Of a stretch of 11,409 nt of DNA, positions 5,749 through 11,409 are shown piece by piece; position 1 is the first letter of the stretch, and each line of letters begins with the position of its first letter. The stretch is from an uncultured Mediterranea sp. (lineage in GTDB: Bacteria; Bacteroidota; Bacteroidia; Bacteroidales; Bacteroidaceae). The position numbers and the translations under genes were made by a program. The stretch is from assembly GCA_946007445.1 (NCBI GenBank), contig CAMGAL010000037.1:1-11409 (forward strand), in the 5' to 3' direction. The notes under the pieces are model-generated. The model did no database searches and was not told where the DNA came from. It worked only from the letters and a program-made list of their open reading frames with translations.

Positions 5749-6732
5749 TCATCCAAAGCACCACGCCAGCAGACGGTTGAGCCACTCCCAGCGGAAGCGG
5801 AACCAGCGGCGTGTCCCTATCTGCTTGCCACCGAAGCGCAACACAAAGTCCCGGTAGCCGTGACGACGGAAGGGCAAACCCACATCCATGAACTCAAAAT
5901 GGTCGTACCCTCGCTGCCAGGCATCGTCGATGGCCTTCCATACAGCCAGGATGCCGGGATATTGCAGCGCATAGCTTTTACGCAATCCCCCTGAAAACCA
6001 AAGATAGGCGGTGCCCTCTGAATACACACAGGCACTGCCCCCGATGATACGCCCCTTGTAGAGCACTACGAAGATACGCCCGACCGACTGACCGATGGAC
6101 TGCTGCTCCAGCTGCTGGAAGAACTGGATACTGGGGAAGTGGCGGCGTATCTTGGAGGAGTAGTTGTGATGCAAGAGCAGAGCCAGTGCCTCAATCTCAG
6201 CAGCCGAACGGGCTTCGCGCACCGTAGCGCCGTTGTTCAGGCCCTTCCTCACCTGCCTCATGCGCGAGGGGCTGAAGCGATGAGTGCTCTTGCTGAGCCC
6301 ATGCAACGAGTTGCGCACCCGTAGCCATTGGACGGAAAAGTAGTGGTTGGCACAGAAAGCCTTGTAGCCGAAAAGCGGTATCTCCAGATTGCGGAACTCG
6401 ATGAAGAAGCAGCCGCGCAGTGCCTCCTGAGTGAGGCGCTGCAACATCTCGGCAAATACCTCTTCCTGCTGCTCCTCTTCACACCAATACTCACCGAAAC
6501 CGAATATCTCGCAACGCTTCAGCAGCTGCGGCATACAGTAGCGGGCTCCCTGACGCACCACAGCCAGCAGCTTGCCCTGCAACACCCCATCGAGGGTAGC
6601 GGTAATCAAGATTGGAGCATAGCCAGGCGTGGCACCATAGATGCGGAATAGTTCCATGGAGTGAAACGCATTGCGCCCGGGCAGTTCGGGCACCGCGCTC
6701 CCGGCATGATATGTGGTGAGTTTCAGTGGCAT
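5749..6732 (-). CDS. GNAT-family acyl/aminoacyl transferase, FemAB/BioF2-like
   Basis: A 327-aa protein with the layout of FemAB/BioF2-like double-GNAT proteins. The N-terminal half has FHSMELFRIYGATPGYAPILI, an 'early binding' segment common in this group, and a conserved EFGFGEYW-like strand seen here as EIFGFGEYW. The C-terminal half carries VLYKGRIIGGSACVYSEGTAYLWFSGG followed by a tyrosine-rich helix and FEFMDVGLPFRRHGYRDFVLRFGG. Relatives transfer amino acids or acyl groups to peptidoglycan precursors, exopolysaccharides or lipids, on the cytoplasmic side; the substrate here is unknown. The start is ATG at 6732, not the upstream ATG at 6762, because a well-formed promoter ends a few bases before 6732 and the extension would overlap it. 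It is a single-gene unit divergent from the nitroreductase gene. Confidence 0.83.
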   Translation of the reverse strand: MPLKLTTYHAGSAVPELPGRNAFHSMELFRIYGATPGYAPILITATLDGVLQGKLLAVVRQGARYCMPQLLKRCEIFGFGEYWCEEEQQEEVFAEMLQRLTQEALRGCFFIEFRNLEIPLFGYKAFCANHYFSVQWLRVRNSLHGLSKSTHRFSPSRMRQVRKGLNNGATVREARSAAEIEALALLLHHNYSSKIRRHFPSIQFFQQLEQQSIGQSVGRIFVVLYKGRIIGGSACVYSEGTAYLWFSGGLRKSYALQYPGILAVWKAIDDAWQRGYDHFEFMDVGLPFRRHGYRDFVLRFGGKQIGTRRWFRFRWEWLNRLLAWCFG

Positions 6733-6739
6733 GACACGG

Positions 6740-6769
6740 CAAAAATAGGGATTATCTCCCAATTATCAA
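6740..6769 (-). promoter_or_regulatory. Bacteroides-type promoter of the GNAT gene, nearly leaderless
   Basis: On the minus strand TTG (6769-6767) is separated by exactly 19 bases from TATTTTTG (6747-6740), a full match to the Bacteroides -33/-7 consensus. The -7 element ends seven bases before the ATG at 6732, so the mRNA leader would be only a few bases. Confidence 0.72.
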
Positions 6770-6836
6770 AGTACTCTATGCAGGAGAATGAACATATTTT
6801 TCGAACTACCGAGGGGCAAATCTCACAGAAAATGGT

Positions 6837-6844
6837 TACTTTTG
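6837..6844 (+). promoter_or_regulatory. Candidate -7 element for the nitroreductase operon
   Basis: TACTTTTG fits TAnnTTTG and lies 42 bases before the ATG at 6887, so the leader would be about 35-40 nt. No TTG is found at the ideal upstream spacing. It is the only good candidate in the divergent intergenic region for the plus strand. Confidence 0.45.
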
Positions 6845-6886
6845 CCGAAAATCTGAGTGATAGACAACCGAAGAACAGAACCATTT

Positions 6887-7423
6887 ATGAATAGTTTCAG
6901 CGATTTGATAAAAAACCGCCGCAGTATGCGGAAGTTTACCGACGAAGAGTTGACCCAGGAAGAGGTGGTGACACTGATGAAGGCTGCCCTGATGGCCCCC
7001 ACCTCCAAACGCAGCAACGCCTGGCAGTTTATTGTAGTAGACGACAAGGAGATACTGAAAGAGCTCTCCCACTGCAAGGAGCAGTCCTCGCAGTTCATCG
7101 CCGATGCCGCCTTGGCCGTGGTGGTGGTGGCCGACCCGCTGGCCAGCGATGTCTGGATAGAGGACGCCTCCATTGCCTCCATCTACCTGCAGCTGCAGGC
7201 CGAAGACCTGGGACTGGGCAGCTGCTGGGTGCAAGTGCGCGAGCGCTACACGGCTTCCGGCATGTCCAGCGACGAGTTTGTGCATGGCGTGCTCGACCTG
7301 CCGCTGCAGTTGCAGGTACTTAGCGTAGTGGCCATCGGCCACAAAGGCATGGAGCGCAAACCTTTCGACGACTCCCACCTGCAGTGGGAGCAAATCCATC
7401 TCAACAAGTATGGCGGGCAGTAA
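6887..7423 (+). CDS. Nitroreductase family FMN-dependent oxidoreductase
   Basis: A 178-aa protein of normal length for a small nitroreductase. The FMN-phosphate-binding start KNRRSMRKF (residues 9-17), the APTSKRSNAWQFIVV block (37-51) and the GLGSCWV block (109-115) are all present in family order. Members are cytoplasmic flavoenzymes using NAD(P)H to reduce nitro compounds, quinones or flavins; the natural substrate is unknown. ATG at 6887 is chosen over an in-frame GTG at 6857 because MNSFSDLIKNRRSMRKF is the standard family beginning. Its last 14 bases overlap the start of the next gene, so it is first in a plus-strand operon with the DUF2520, KdsC and Maf genes. Confidence 0.92.
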   Translation: MNSFSDLIKNRRSMRKFTDEELTQEEVVTLMKAALMAPTSKRSNAWQFIVVDDKEILKELSHCKEQSSQFIADAALAVVVVADPLASDVWIEDASIASIYLQLQAEDLGLGSCWVQVRERYTASGMSSDEFVHGVLDLPLQLQVLSVVAIGHKGMERKPFDDSHLQWEQIHLNKYGGQ

Positions 7424-8204
7424 GCGCAGCATCGAGGACACCCCCATCGTGCTGGTGGGTGCCGGCAATCTGGCTACCCACCTGGGCAAGGCGCTCTATC
7501 GCAAAGGATTCCGCATCGTGCAGGTCTATAGCCGCACCGAAGAGGCCGCCCGTACACTGGCCCAAGAGGTGGAGGCCGACTACACCACCGGACTCGATGC
7601 CCTGGCTACCGATGCCCGGCTCTACATCGTGGCCCTCAAGGACGAAGCCCTGCTCCAGCTGCTGCCCACTCTGGTGAACGGCCGCGAACAGGCCCTGTGG
7701 GTGCATACAGCAGGCAGCGTGCCCATGACGGTGTGGCAAGGCCGTGTGGAGCACTACGGCGTGTTCTATCCGATGCAGACCTTCAGCAAGCAGCGCGAAG
7801 TGGACTTCCGCGACATCCCCGTCTTCGTGGAGGCTTCCGGAGCCGAGGAAGAGGCATTCTTGATGAAGCTGGGACACACCCTCTCCCAACGGGTGAGTGT
7901 CGCCACCTCGGAGCAGCGCAAGTCCCTCCATCTGGCAGCCGTCTTTGCCTGCAACTTCACCAACCACATGTATGCCTTGGCCGACAAGCTGCTGCAGCGC
8001 TACGGCCTGACGTTCGATGCCATGCTGCCCCTCATCGACGAGACGGCCCGCAAGGTACACACCCTATCCCCCACGGCGGCACAGACCGGACCTGCCGTGC
8101 GCTATGACCGGCAGGTCATGCAGGCTCACCTCGACCTGTTGGCCGATGACCCCGGGATGCAGCACCTCTACCGCCTGATCAGTGAAAGCATCCATCATGA
8201 GTAG
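7410..8204 (+). CDS. Rossmann-like and DUF2520 domain protein (putative NADP-dependent dehydrogenase)
   Basis: A 264-aa protein. The N-terminal ~125 residues form a Rossmann fold: IVLVGAGNLATHLGKAL with the dinucleotide loop GAGNLA at 17-22, then VYSRTEEAA where Ser41-Arg42 would favour NADP over NAD, then LYIVALKDEAL and WVHTAGSVPM. The C-terminal DUF2520 part contains GVFYPMQTFSK, LAAVFACNFTNHMYALADKLL and the ending LYRLISESI. The architecture resembles pyrroline-5-carboxylate and 6-phosphogluconate-type dehydrogenases, but no substrate is established for this group. The ATG at 7410 lies inside the nitroreductase gene (14-base overlap), implying coupled translation. An octamer repeat separates it from kdsC. 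Confidence 0.9.
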   Translation: MAGSKRSIEDTPIVLVGAGNLATHLGKALYRKGFRIVQVYSRTEEAARTLAQEVEADYTTGLDALATDARLYIVALKDEALLQLLPTLVNGREQALWVHTAGSVPMTVWQGRVEHYGVFYPMQTFSKQREVDFRDIPVFVEASGAEEEAFLMKLGHTLSQRVSVATSEQRKSLHLAAVFACNFTNHMYALADKLLQRYGLTFDAMLPLIDETARKVHTLSPTAAQTGPAVRYDRQVMQAHLDLLADDPGMQHLYRLISESIHHE

Positions 8205-8209
8205 ATAGG

Positions 8210-8300
8210 TTCTTAAGTTTTTAAGTTCTTAAGTTTTTGAGTTTGCTTATCAACTCACGGACTTACAAACTTACAAACTTACAAACTAAAAAACTAAAGC
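8210..8300. repeat. 8-bp-period inverted tandem repeat between the DUF2520 gene and kdsC
   Basis: The left arm (8210-8241) is two copies of a 16-mer, TTCTTAAGTTTTTAAG and TTCTTAAGTTTTTGAG, each made of two octamers, followed by TTTG. The right arm (8253-8300) is six octamers: ACTCACGG, ACTTACAA three times, ACTAAAAA and ACTAAAGC. In reverse complement the right arm reads AAGTTTGT-type units, so both arms are the same octamer family in opposite orientation and could form a long imperfect hairpin around CTTATCAACTC. It fills the whole gap inside the operon and has no coding potential. It could attenuate, stabilise or be a replication-slippage relic. Confidence 0.8.
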
Positions 8301-8301
8301 A

Positions 8302-8832
8302 ATGAGTACCATCAATTACGACCTAAAAAGAATAAAGGCACTGCTGTTTGACGTAGACGGCGTGCTGAGTGCCAATGTGATACCCATGAGCATCGAGGGC
8401 GAACCGATGCGCACGGTCAACATCAAGGACGGCTACTCCATCCACCTGGCCTGCAAGCAAGGTGTCCGACTGGGCATCATCACCGGCGGACGGACAGAAG
8501 CTGTCCGCAATCGGTTCCTCTCACTGGGTATCCCTGCCGAAGACATCTACTTAGGCTCCTCGGTCAAGATACACGACTACCGCGACTTCTGCAGCCGCCA
8601 CGGCCTGCAGGACGAAGAGGTGCTCTATGTGGGCGACGACATCCCCGACCTGGAGGTGATGCGTGTCTGCGGACTGCCCTGCTGCCCGAAGGATGCCGCC
8701 CCGGAGGTGAAAGCCGTGGCCCGCTACATCTCCCACGCCGAGGGAGGCTATGGCTGTGGCCGCGACATCGTGGAGCAGGTGCTGAAGGTTCAGGGGCTCT
8801 GGCTGGCCGACGAGAAAGCCTTCGGATGGTGA
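8302..8832 (+). CDS. kdsC: KdsC-like HAD-IIIA phosphatase (3-deoxy-D-manno-octulosonate 8-phosphate phosphatase)
   Basis: A 176-aa protein with the compact HAD-IIIA plan, lacking a cap domain, typical of KdsC. Motif I is [10 protein letters not shown] with nucleophile Asp17 and acid/base Asp19. Motif II is IITGGR with Thr61. Lys89 lies in the SSVKI segment, and motif III/IV is [11 protein letters not shown] with Asp112, Asp113 and Asp116. [12 protein letters not shown] (39-50) fits KdsC substrate-loop sequences. The enzyme hydrolyses Kdo 8-phosphate to Kdo before CMP activation for lipopolysaccharide core synthesis, in the cytoplasm as a tetramer. The length matches the family. Some Bacteroidetes relatives act on other nonulosonates (for example KDN-phosphate), which the sequence alone cannot exclude. 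It is followed 20 bases later by maf. Confidence 0.9.
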   Translation: MSTINYDLKRIKALLFDVDGVLSANVIPMSIEGEPMRTVNIKDGYSIHLACKQGVRLGIITGGRTEAVRNRFLSLGIPAEDIYLGSSVKIHDYRDFCSRHGLQDEEVLYVGDDIPDLEVMRVCGLPCCPKDAAPEVKAVARYISHAEGGYGCGRDIVEQVLKVQGLWLADEKAFGW

Positions 8833-8852
8833 CATTTATAATTTAGAAAACC

Positions 8853-9434
8853 ATGCTTGACAATATCCGCAATTACCACTTGATACTGGCCAGCCAGTCG
8901 CCTCGACGCAGGGAACTGCTGGCCGGCTTGGGCGTAGGGTTCGAGGTGCGCACCTTGCCCGACATCGACGAATCCTACCCCAACACCCTGCAAGGGGCGG
9001 ACATTCCGCTCTACATCAGCAAGGAGAAGGCCGATGCCTATCGTCCCCTGCTACAGCCGGACGAACTGATGATTACAGCTGACACCATTGTGTGGCTCCA
9101 AGGCCGGGTGCTGGGAAAGCCCCACTCGCGCGAGCAGGCCATCGAGATGTTGCGCAATCTCTCCGGTGCCACCCACGAAGTCTTCACAGGAGTCACGCTG
9201 ACCACCTCCGCCTGGCAACGCAGCTTTGCCGCCCGCACCGAGGTGCGCTTCGCCCCCTTGACGGAGGAGGAGATTGTTTACTACGTCGATCGCTACCAGC
9301 CCCTCGACAAAGCCGGCTCCTACGGCGTGCAGGAGTGGATAGGCTTCATCGGGGTGGAATACATCTCCGGCAGCTACTACAACATCATGGGGTTGCCCGT
9401 ACAGCGACTCTACCGCGAACTCTTGGCGGTATGA
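8853..9434 (+). CDS. maf: Maf family nucleotide pyrophosphatase
   Basis: A 193-aa protein, the normal size for Maf. It opens with the signature LILASQSPRRRELL (residues 10-23). The catalytic-site Asp77 lies in ITADTIV (74-80), GKP follows at 88-90, and PLDKAGSYGVQ (150-160) is the family's substrate-binding block. The DKAGSYGVQ form suggests the dTTP/UTP-type (YhdE-like) branch, which removes pyrophosphate from dTTP, UTP and modified pyrimidine nucleotides. Maf has also been linked to septum inhibition. ATG at 8853 lies 20 bases after kdsC, so the gene ends the plus-strand operon. A 12-bp inverted repeat overlaps its stop codon and may terminate transcription from both sides. Confidence 0.93.
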   Translation: MLDNIRNYHLILASQSPRRRELLAGLGVGFEVRTLPDIDESYPNTLQGADIPLYISKEKADAYRPLLQPDELMITADTIVWLQGRVLGKPHSREQAIEMLRNLSGATHEVFTGVTLTTSAWQRSFAARTEVRFAPLTEEEIVYYVDRYQPLDKAGSYGVQEWIGFIGVEYISGSYYNIMGLPVQRLYRELLAV

Positions 9435-9480
9435 GATAAGCCCACGTCCTCTCCCGTTCCACGCCAACGTGGACTATCTC
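9433..9480. terminator. Imperfect palindrome between convergent maf and TPR genes, possible bidirectional terminator
   Basis: GAGATA (9433-9438) pairs with TATCTC (9475-9480) and CCACGT (9442-9447) with ACGTGG (9467-9472), with small internal bulges and a 19-base loop. It fills the entire gap between two convergent genes and includes part of the maf stop codon. There is no T-tract on either side, so it may act as a transcript-end stabiliser rather than an intrinsic terminator. Confidence 0.5.
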
Positions 9481-11295
9481 TTAGAGAGCGGCATCCATCA
9501 GCAGGGCCAAGTCGTTGCGCGTCATGCCCTTGGTCTCCAGCAGGCGGAGGTAGTCGCGCTGCATGGCCTGATAGAACTCATCGTAGCTGGAGCAACGCTC
9601 GGCAGCCGTGTGATAAAGTTCCACGGCCTGCGCTTCGTTGGCCTGCAGCCAAGCCAAGTGGCCTCCACAGAGGTAGTCAGCCGCTTCCGGCTCGGCCTCC
9701 TCCAACAACTTACGCAGGTAGTTGGCAGCCGACTCCTCCTTACCCAGGTAGAGCGAACACCACACAATAGCCCTCCAGGTCTTGAGAGAATGGCCGTCTT
9801 GCAGATCGAGCCGGTAGAGATAAGGGAGAGCCTCCTCATAGCGCTCCAACTGCATGAGGCAAGAGGCCAGGTGATAGAGGTAGCCACTCTTGGCGGGCTG
9901 CACGGCATCCACCTGCCGGTAGTAGGCTAATGCCTCCTCGTAGCGGCCCACCCGGCGGTAGCAGGTGGCCAGCTGCGTGATGGTCCACAGATGGTCGGGC
10001 TGCAGCAGGTCGGCCTGCCGATAGTGGGCAATGGCCTGCTCATAGTCTCCCAGCCGCTGGTGGCAATAGCCCTGACGGGCACAGAGTTCGGCATCGGCCT
10101 GCTGGTTGGCTAAGGCATAGGCTGAGGCTGCCTCCCGATTGTGCCGCTGCGCGAAGAGGTAGTCGGCTAAGGGCTTCACCCAGCGGAAGTCGCCCGTCAG
10201 CTTCATCAGCTTGACGCACGCTGCCGTACGCCACGGATGCTGGAAAGGATTGCGCAGCTGCTTGCGCTGGGGGCAGAGCTTATAAAAGCGGTAGAGGTCC
10301 TGAATGTAGTAGTTGATCACCAAATCGGGGTTGTCAGCAGGATTTTTCCCTCCCTTCGGACTGGTCTCCACGGCCGAGAACAGCCCCTGCGTCAAGGTGC
10401 TGAGAGAGAGATGAGAGCCGTGCTTGCCACCGATGGCGGCCAACATGAAGCTGAGGGAATACTTGTCGCCATCGCACATGATGCCTGTCCGCAGGGTCAT
10501 GTCGAGCAACTGGCGAAACTGCGTAGAGTCCTGCCCGATGCACCCGAAGGAGGAAGCCACCCGGGGATCGAAGGGATAGAGCCAGTGGAAAGGCTCGTGG
10601 AAGAAGGTGTGGTGCTTCATCTGTGCAAAGGTGCCGTAGTTGAGGTCAGCCCCCTTCATCTGCAACTCACTCATCTCGCGTATCTTCTCTCCCATCTTAC
10701 CATCGGTAAAGTGCTCCCAGTCGGGCATCAGGTCGTTCTCGTCCAATTCAAACTCGTCGATGCGCTTCTCCTTCTCCTTCAGGTTGCGGAACTTCTGCCG
10801 CATGTCCTTCATCATCTCGGGCAGTATCTCCTCCTGCATCCGTCGGTTGACATCGTCCACATCGAGGCTCTGCACCAGTTGCAAGGCAATGTGGGAGAAG
10901 AGCCGCAGCACCTCCTTGCTGTCGCAGAGCATCAGGAGGCGAGCCTCCAGGGCCGGATAGCCGGCAAAGCACCCCTCGTGGAGACAGAGGGTGAGAAAGA
11001 GTCCCGTCAGAGCCCGCTGCCGGGTGTGGAGTTCCTCATGCTTGCAGGCCTCCATCAGCCACTCCATCTTGGCGGCATCGTAGAACTCCAGCAAGCTGAG
11101 CGTCACGGCACTCACAGCCAGCTGCCTGTCGGTGGTCTGCAGACGGTCGGAGGCAAGCCACTGCTGCATGGCCTCGGCATCGGCTTTCTGCCAGGTGCTG
11201 TTGGCCCAGGTGGCGAGGAAGAAGGTGCGTCTGACCCGTTCGTGCCGCTGCATGACGGCCTGCTCCTCGACCGCGCCGGTCGAGCGGCGGATGGC
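9481..11295 (-). CDS. TPR repeat protein, 5' end missing at the contig edge
   Basis: At least 590 residues are readable from the methionine at 11253. The frame continues sensibly upstream (IRRSTGAVEEQAV before MQRHERV) until sequence quality collapses, so the true start lies outside. The C-terminal ~170 residues (about 386-555 counted from that methionine) hold tandem TPR units, seen as GYCHQRLGDYEQAIAHYRQA, YRRVGRYEEALAYYRQ and CLMQLERYEEALPYLYRLD. The N-terminal two thirds are helical, without TPR spacing, and contain a charged stretch around KEKEKRIDEFELDENDL that may be coiled-coil. No signal peptide can be judged because the N-terminus is missing, and no enzymatic motif is evident. A scaffold or adaptor role is inferred from the TPRs only. 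It converges on maf. Confidence 0.85.
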   Translation of the reverse strand, partial: AIRRSTGAVEEQAVMQRHERVRRTFFLATWANSTWQKADAEAMQQWLASDRLQTTDRQLAVSAVTLSLLEFYDAAKMEWLMEACKHEELHTRQRALTGLFLTLCLHEGCFAGYPALEARLLMLCDSKEVLRLFSHIALQLVQSLDVDDVNRRMQEEILPEMMKDMRQKFRNLKEKEKRIDEFELDENDLMPDWEHFTDGKMGEKIREMSELQMKGADLNYGTFAQMKHHTFFHEPFHWLYPFDPRVASSFGCIGQDSTQFRQLLDMTLRTGIMCDGDKYSLSFMLAAIGGKHGSHLSLSTLTQGLFSAVETSPKGGKNPADNPDLVINYYIQDLYRFYKLCPQRKQLRNPFQHPWRTAACVKLMKLTGDFRWVKPLADYLFAQRHNREAASAYALANQQADAELCARQGYCHQRLGDYEQAIAHYRQADLLQPDHLWTITQLATCYRRVGRYEEALAYYRQVDAVQPAKSGYLYHLASCLMQLERYEEALPYLYRLDLQDGHSLKTWRAIVWCSLYLGKEESAANYLRKLLEEAEPEAADYLCGGHLAWLQANEAQAVELYHTAAERCSSYDEFYQAMQRDYLRLLETKGMTRNDLALLMDAAL

Positions 11296-11409
11296 GGGGT
11301 GGGGGGGGAGGGTCCAGCGTGGGGCGCGGGGGGGGTGGCGTGGCGGCTGGGGGGGGGGGGCGGGCGGGGCGGGGTGGGGGGGGGGGGGGGGGGGGGGGGG
11401 CGCGCCGGG
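11296..11409. other. Low-complexity G-rich end, probable sequencing or assembly artefact
   Basis: The last ~120 bases degrade into runs of G interrupted by few other bases, quite unlike the rest of the window, and end in a run of about 20 G. This is the usual look of an unreliable contig terminus (poly-G calls). It carries no stop on the minus strand only because it is G-rich, so the open frame here is not evidence of coding. Confidence 0.8.

Noticed and set aside
6836..7489. 217-aa minus-strand open frame opposite the nitroreductase gene
   Set aside because: It is antisense to conserved nitroreductase motifs, and its translation is His/Val-rich shadow sequence.
8210..8300. CRISPR array
   Set aside because: The units are 8 bp with no spacers, in two opposed orientations, and no cas genes are nearby.

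Overview
The window is a GC-rich stretch of chromosome from a gut-type Bacteroidales bacterium, probably Bacteroidaceae. Three things point there. Several promoters carry the Bacteroides-type -7 element TAnnTTTG, two of them with TTG exactly 19 bp upstream. There is a small Hc1-type histone H1-like protein. Start codons lack clear Shine-Dalgarno sequences. The content is mostly housekeeping and conserved accessory genes. I see no phage, transposon, CRISPR array or evident defence island.

Layout, left to right. (1) 3-1079 (+) is the C-terminal part of a GHL10/DUF187 glycoside-hydrolase-like protein cut by the window start. (2) Convergent to it is a Crp/Fnr-family regulator (1074-1733, -), downstream of tRNA-Trp(CCA) (1786-1858, -), whose strong promoter may serve both. 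(3) A minus-strand pair follows: an uncharacterised 210-aa protein (2494-3126) and a uracil-DNA-glycosylase-family protein (1904-2497), probably translationally coupled. (4) A second minus-strand pair is an AlbA_2/Schlafen-type regulator (4681-5349) followed 19 bp later by a sodium:alanine/glycine symporter of the AGCS family (3246-4661). (5) Divergent from it is the histone-like gene (5499-5672, +) with an intrinsic terminator. (6) A FemAB/BioF2-like GNAT protein (5749-6732, -) has a near-leaderless promoter and is divergent from (7) a plus-strand cluster: nitroreductase, DUF2520 Rossmann-fold protein, KdsC-like phosphatase and Maf nucleotide pyrophosphatase (6887-9434). That cluster is interrupted only by an unusual 8-bp-period inverted tandem repeat (8210-8300). 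(8) A large TPR protein (9481 to about 11295, -) runs into the right end.

The plus-strand cluster probably forms one operon joining envelope biosynthesis (Kdo pathway, KdsC) with nucleotide-pool or division quality control (Maf) and redox enzymes. The symporter pair looks like amino-acid uptake with its own regulator. The last ~120 bases are homopolymeric G-rich sequence that looks like a low-quality contig end. The TPR gene's true N-terminus is therefore not recoverable here.

The most interesting non-genic signals are the octamer repeat between the DUF2520 gene and kdsC, the -7 elements lying only a few bases from start codons, a perfect palindrome at a probable transcription start, and a hairpin overlapping the tRNA 3' end. 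No convincing new multi-gene system is visible. The best candidates for new biology are the unknown 210-aa partner of the DNA glycosylase and the N-terminal half of the TPR protein.
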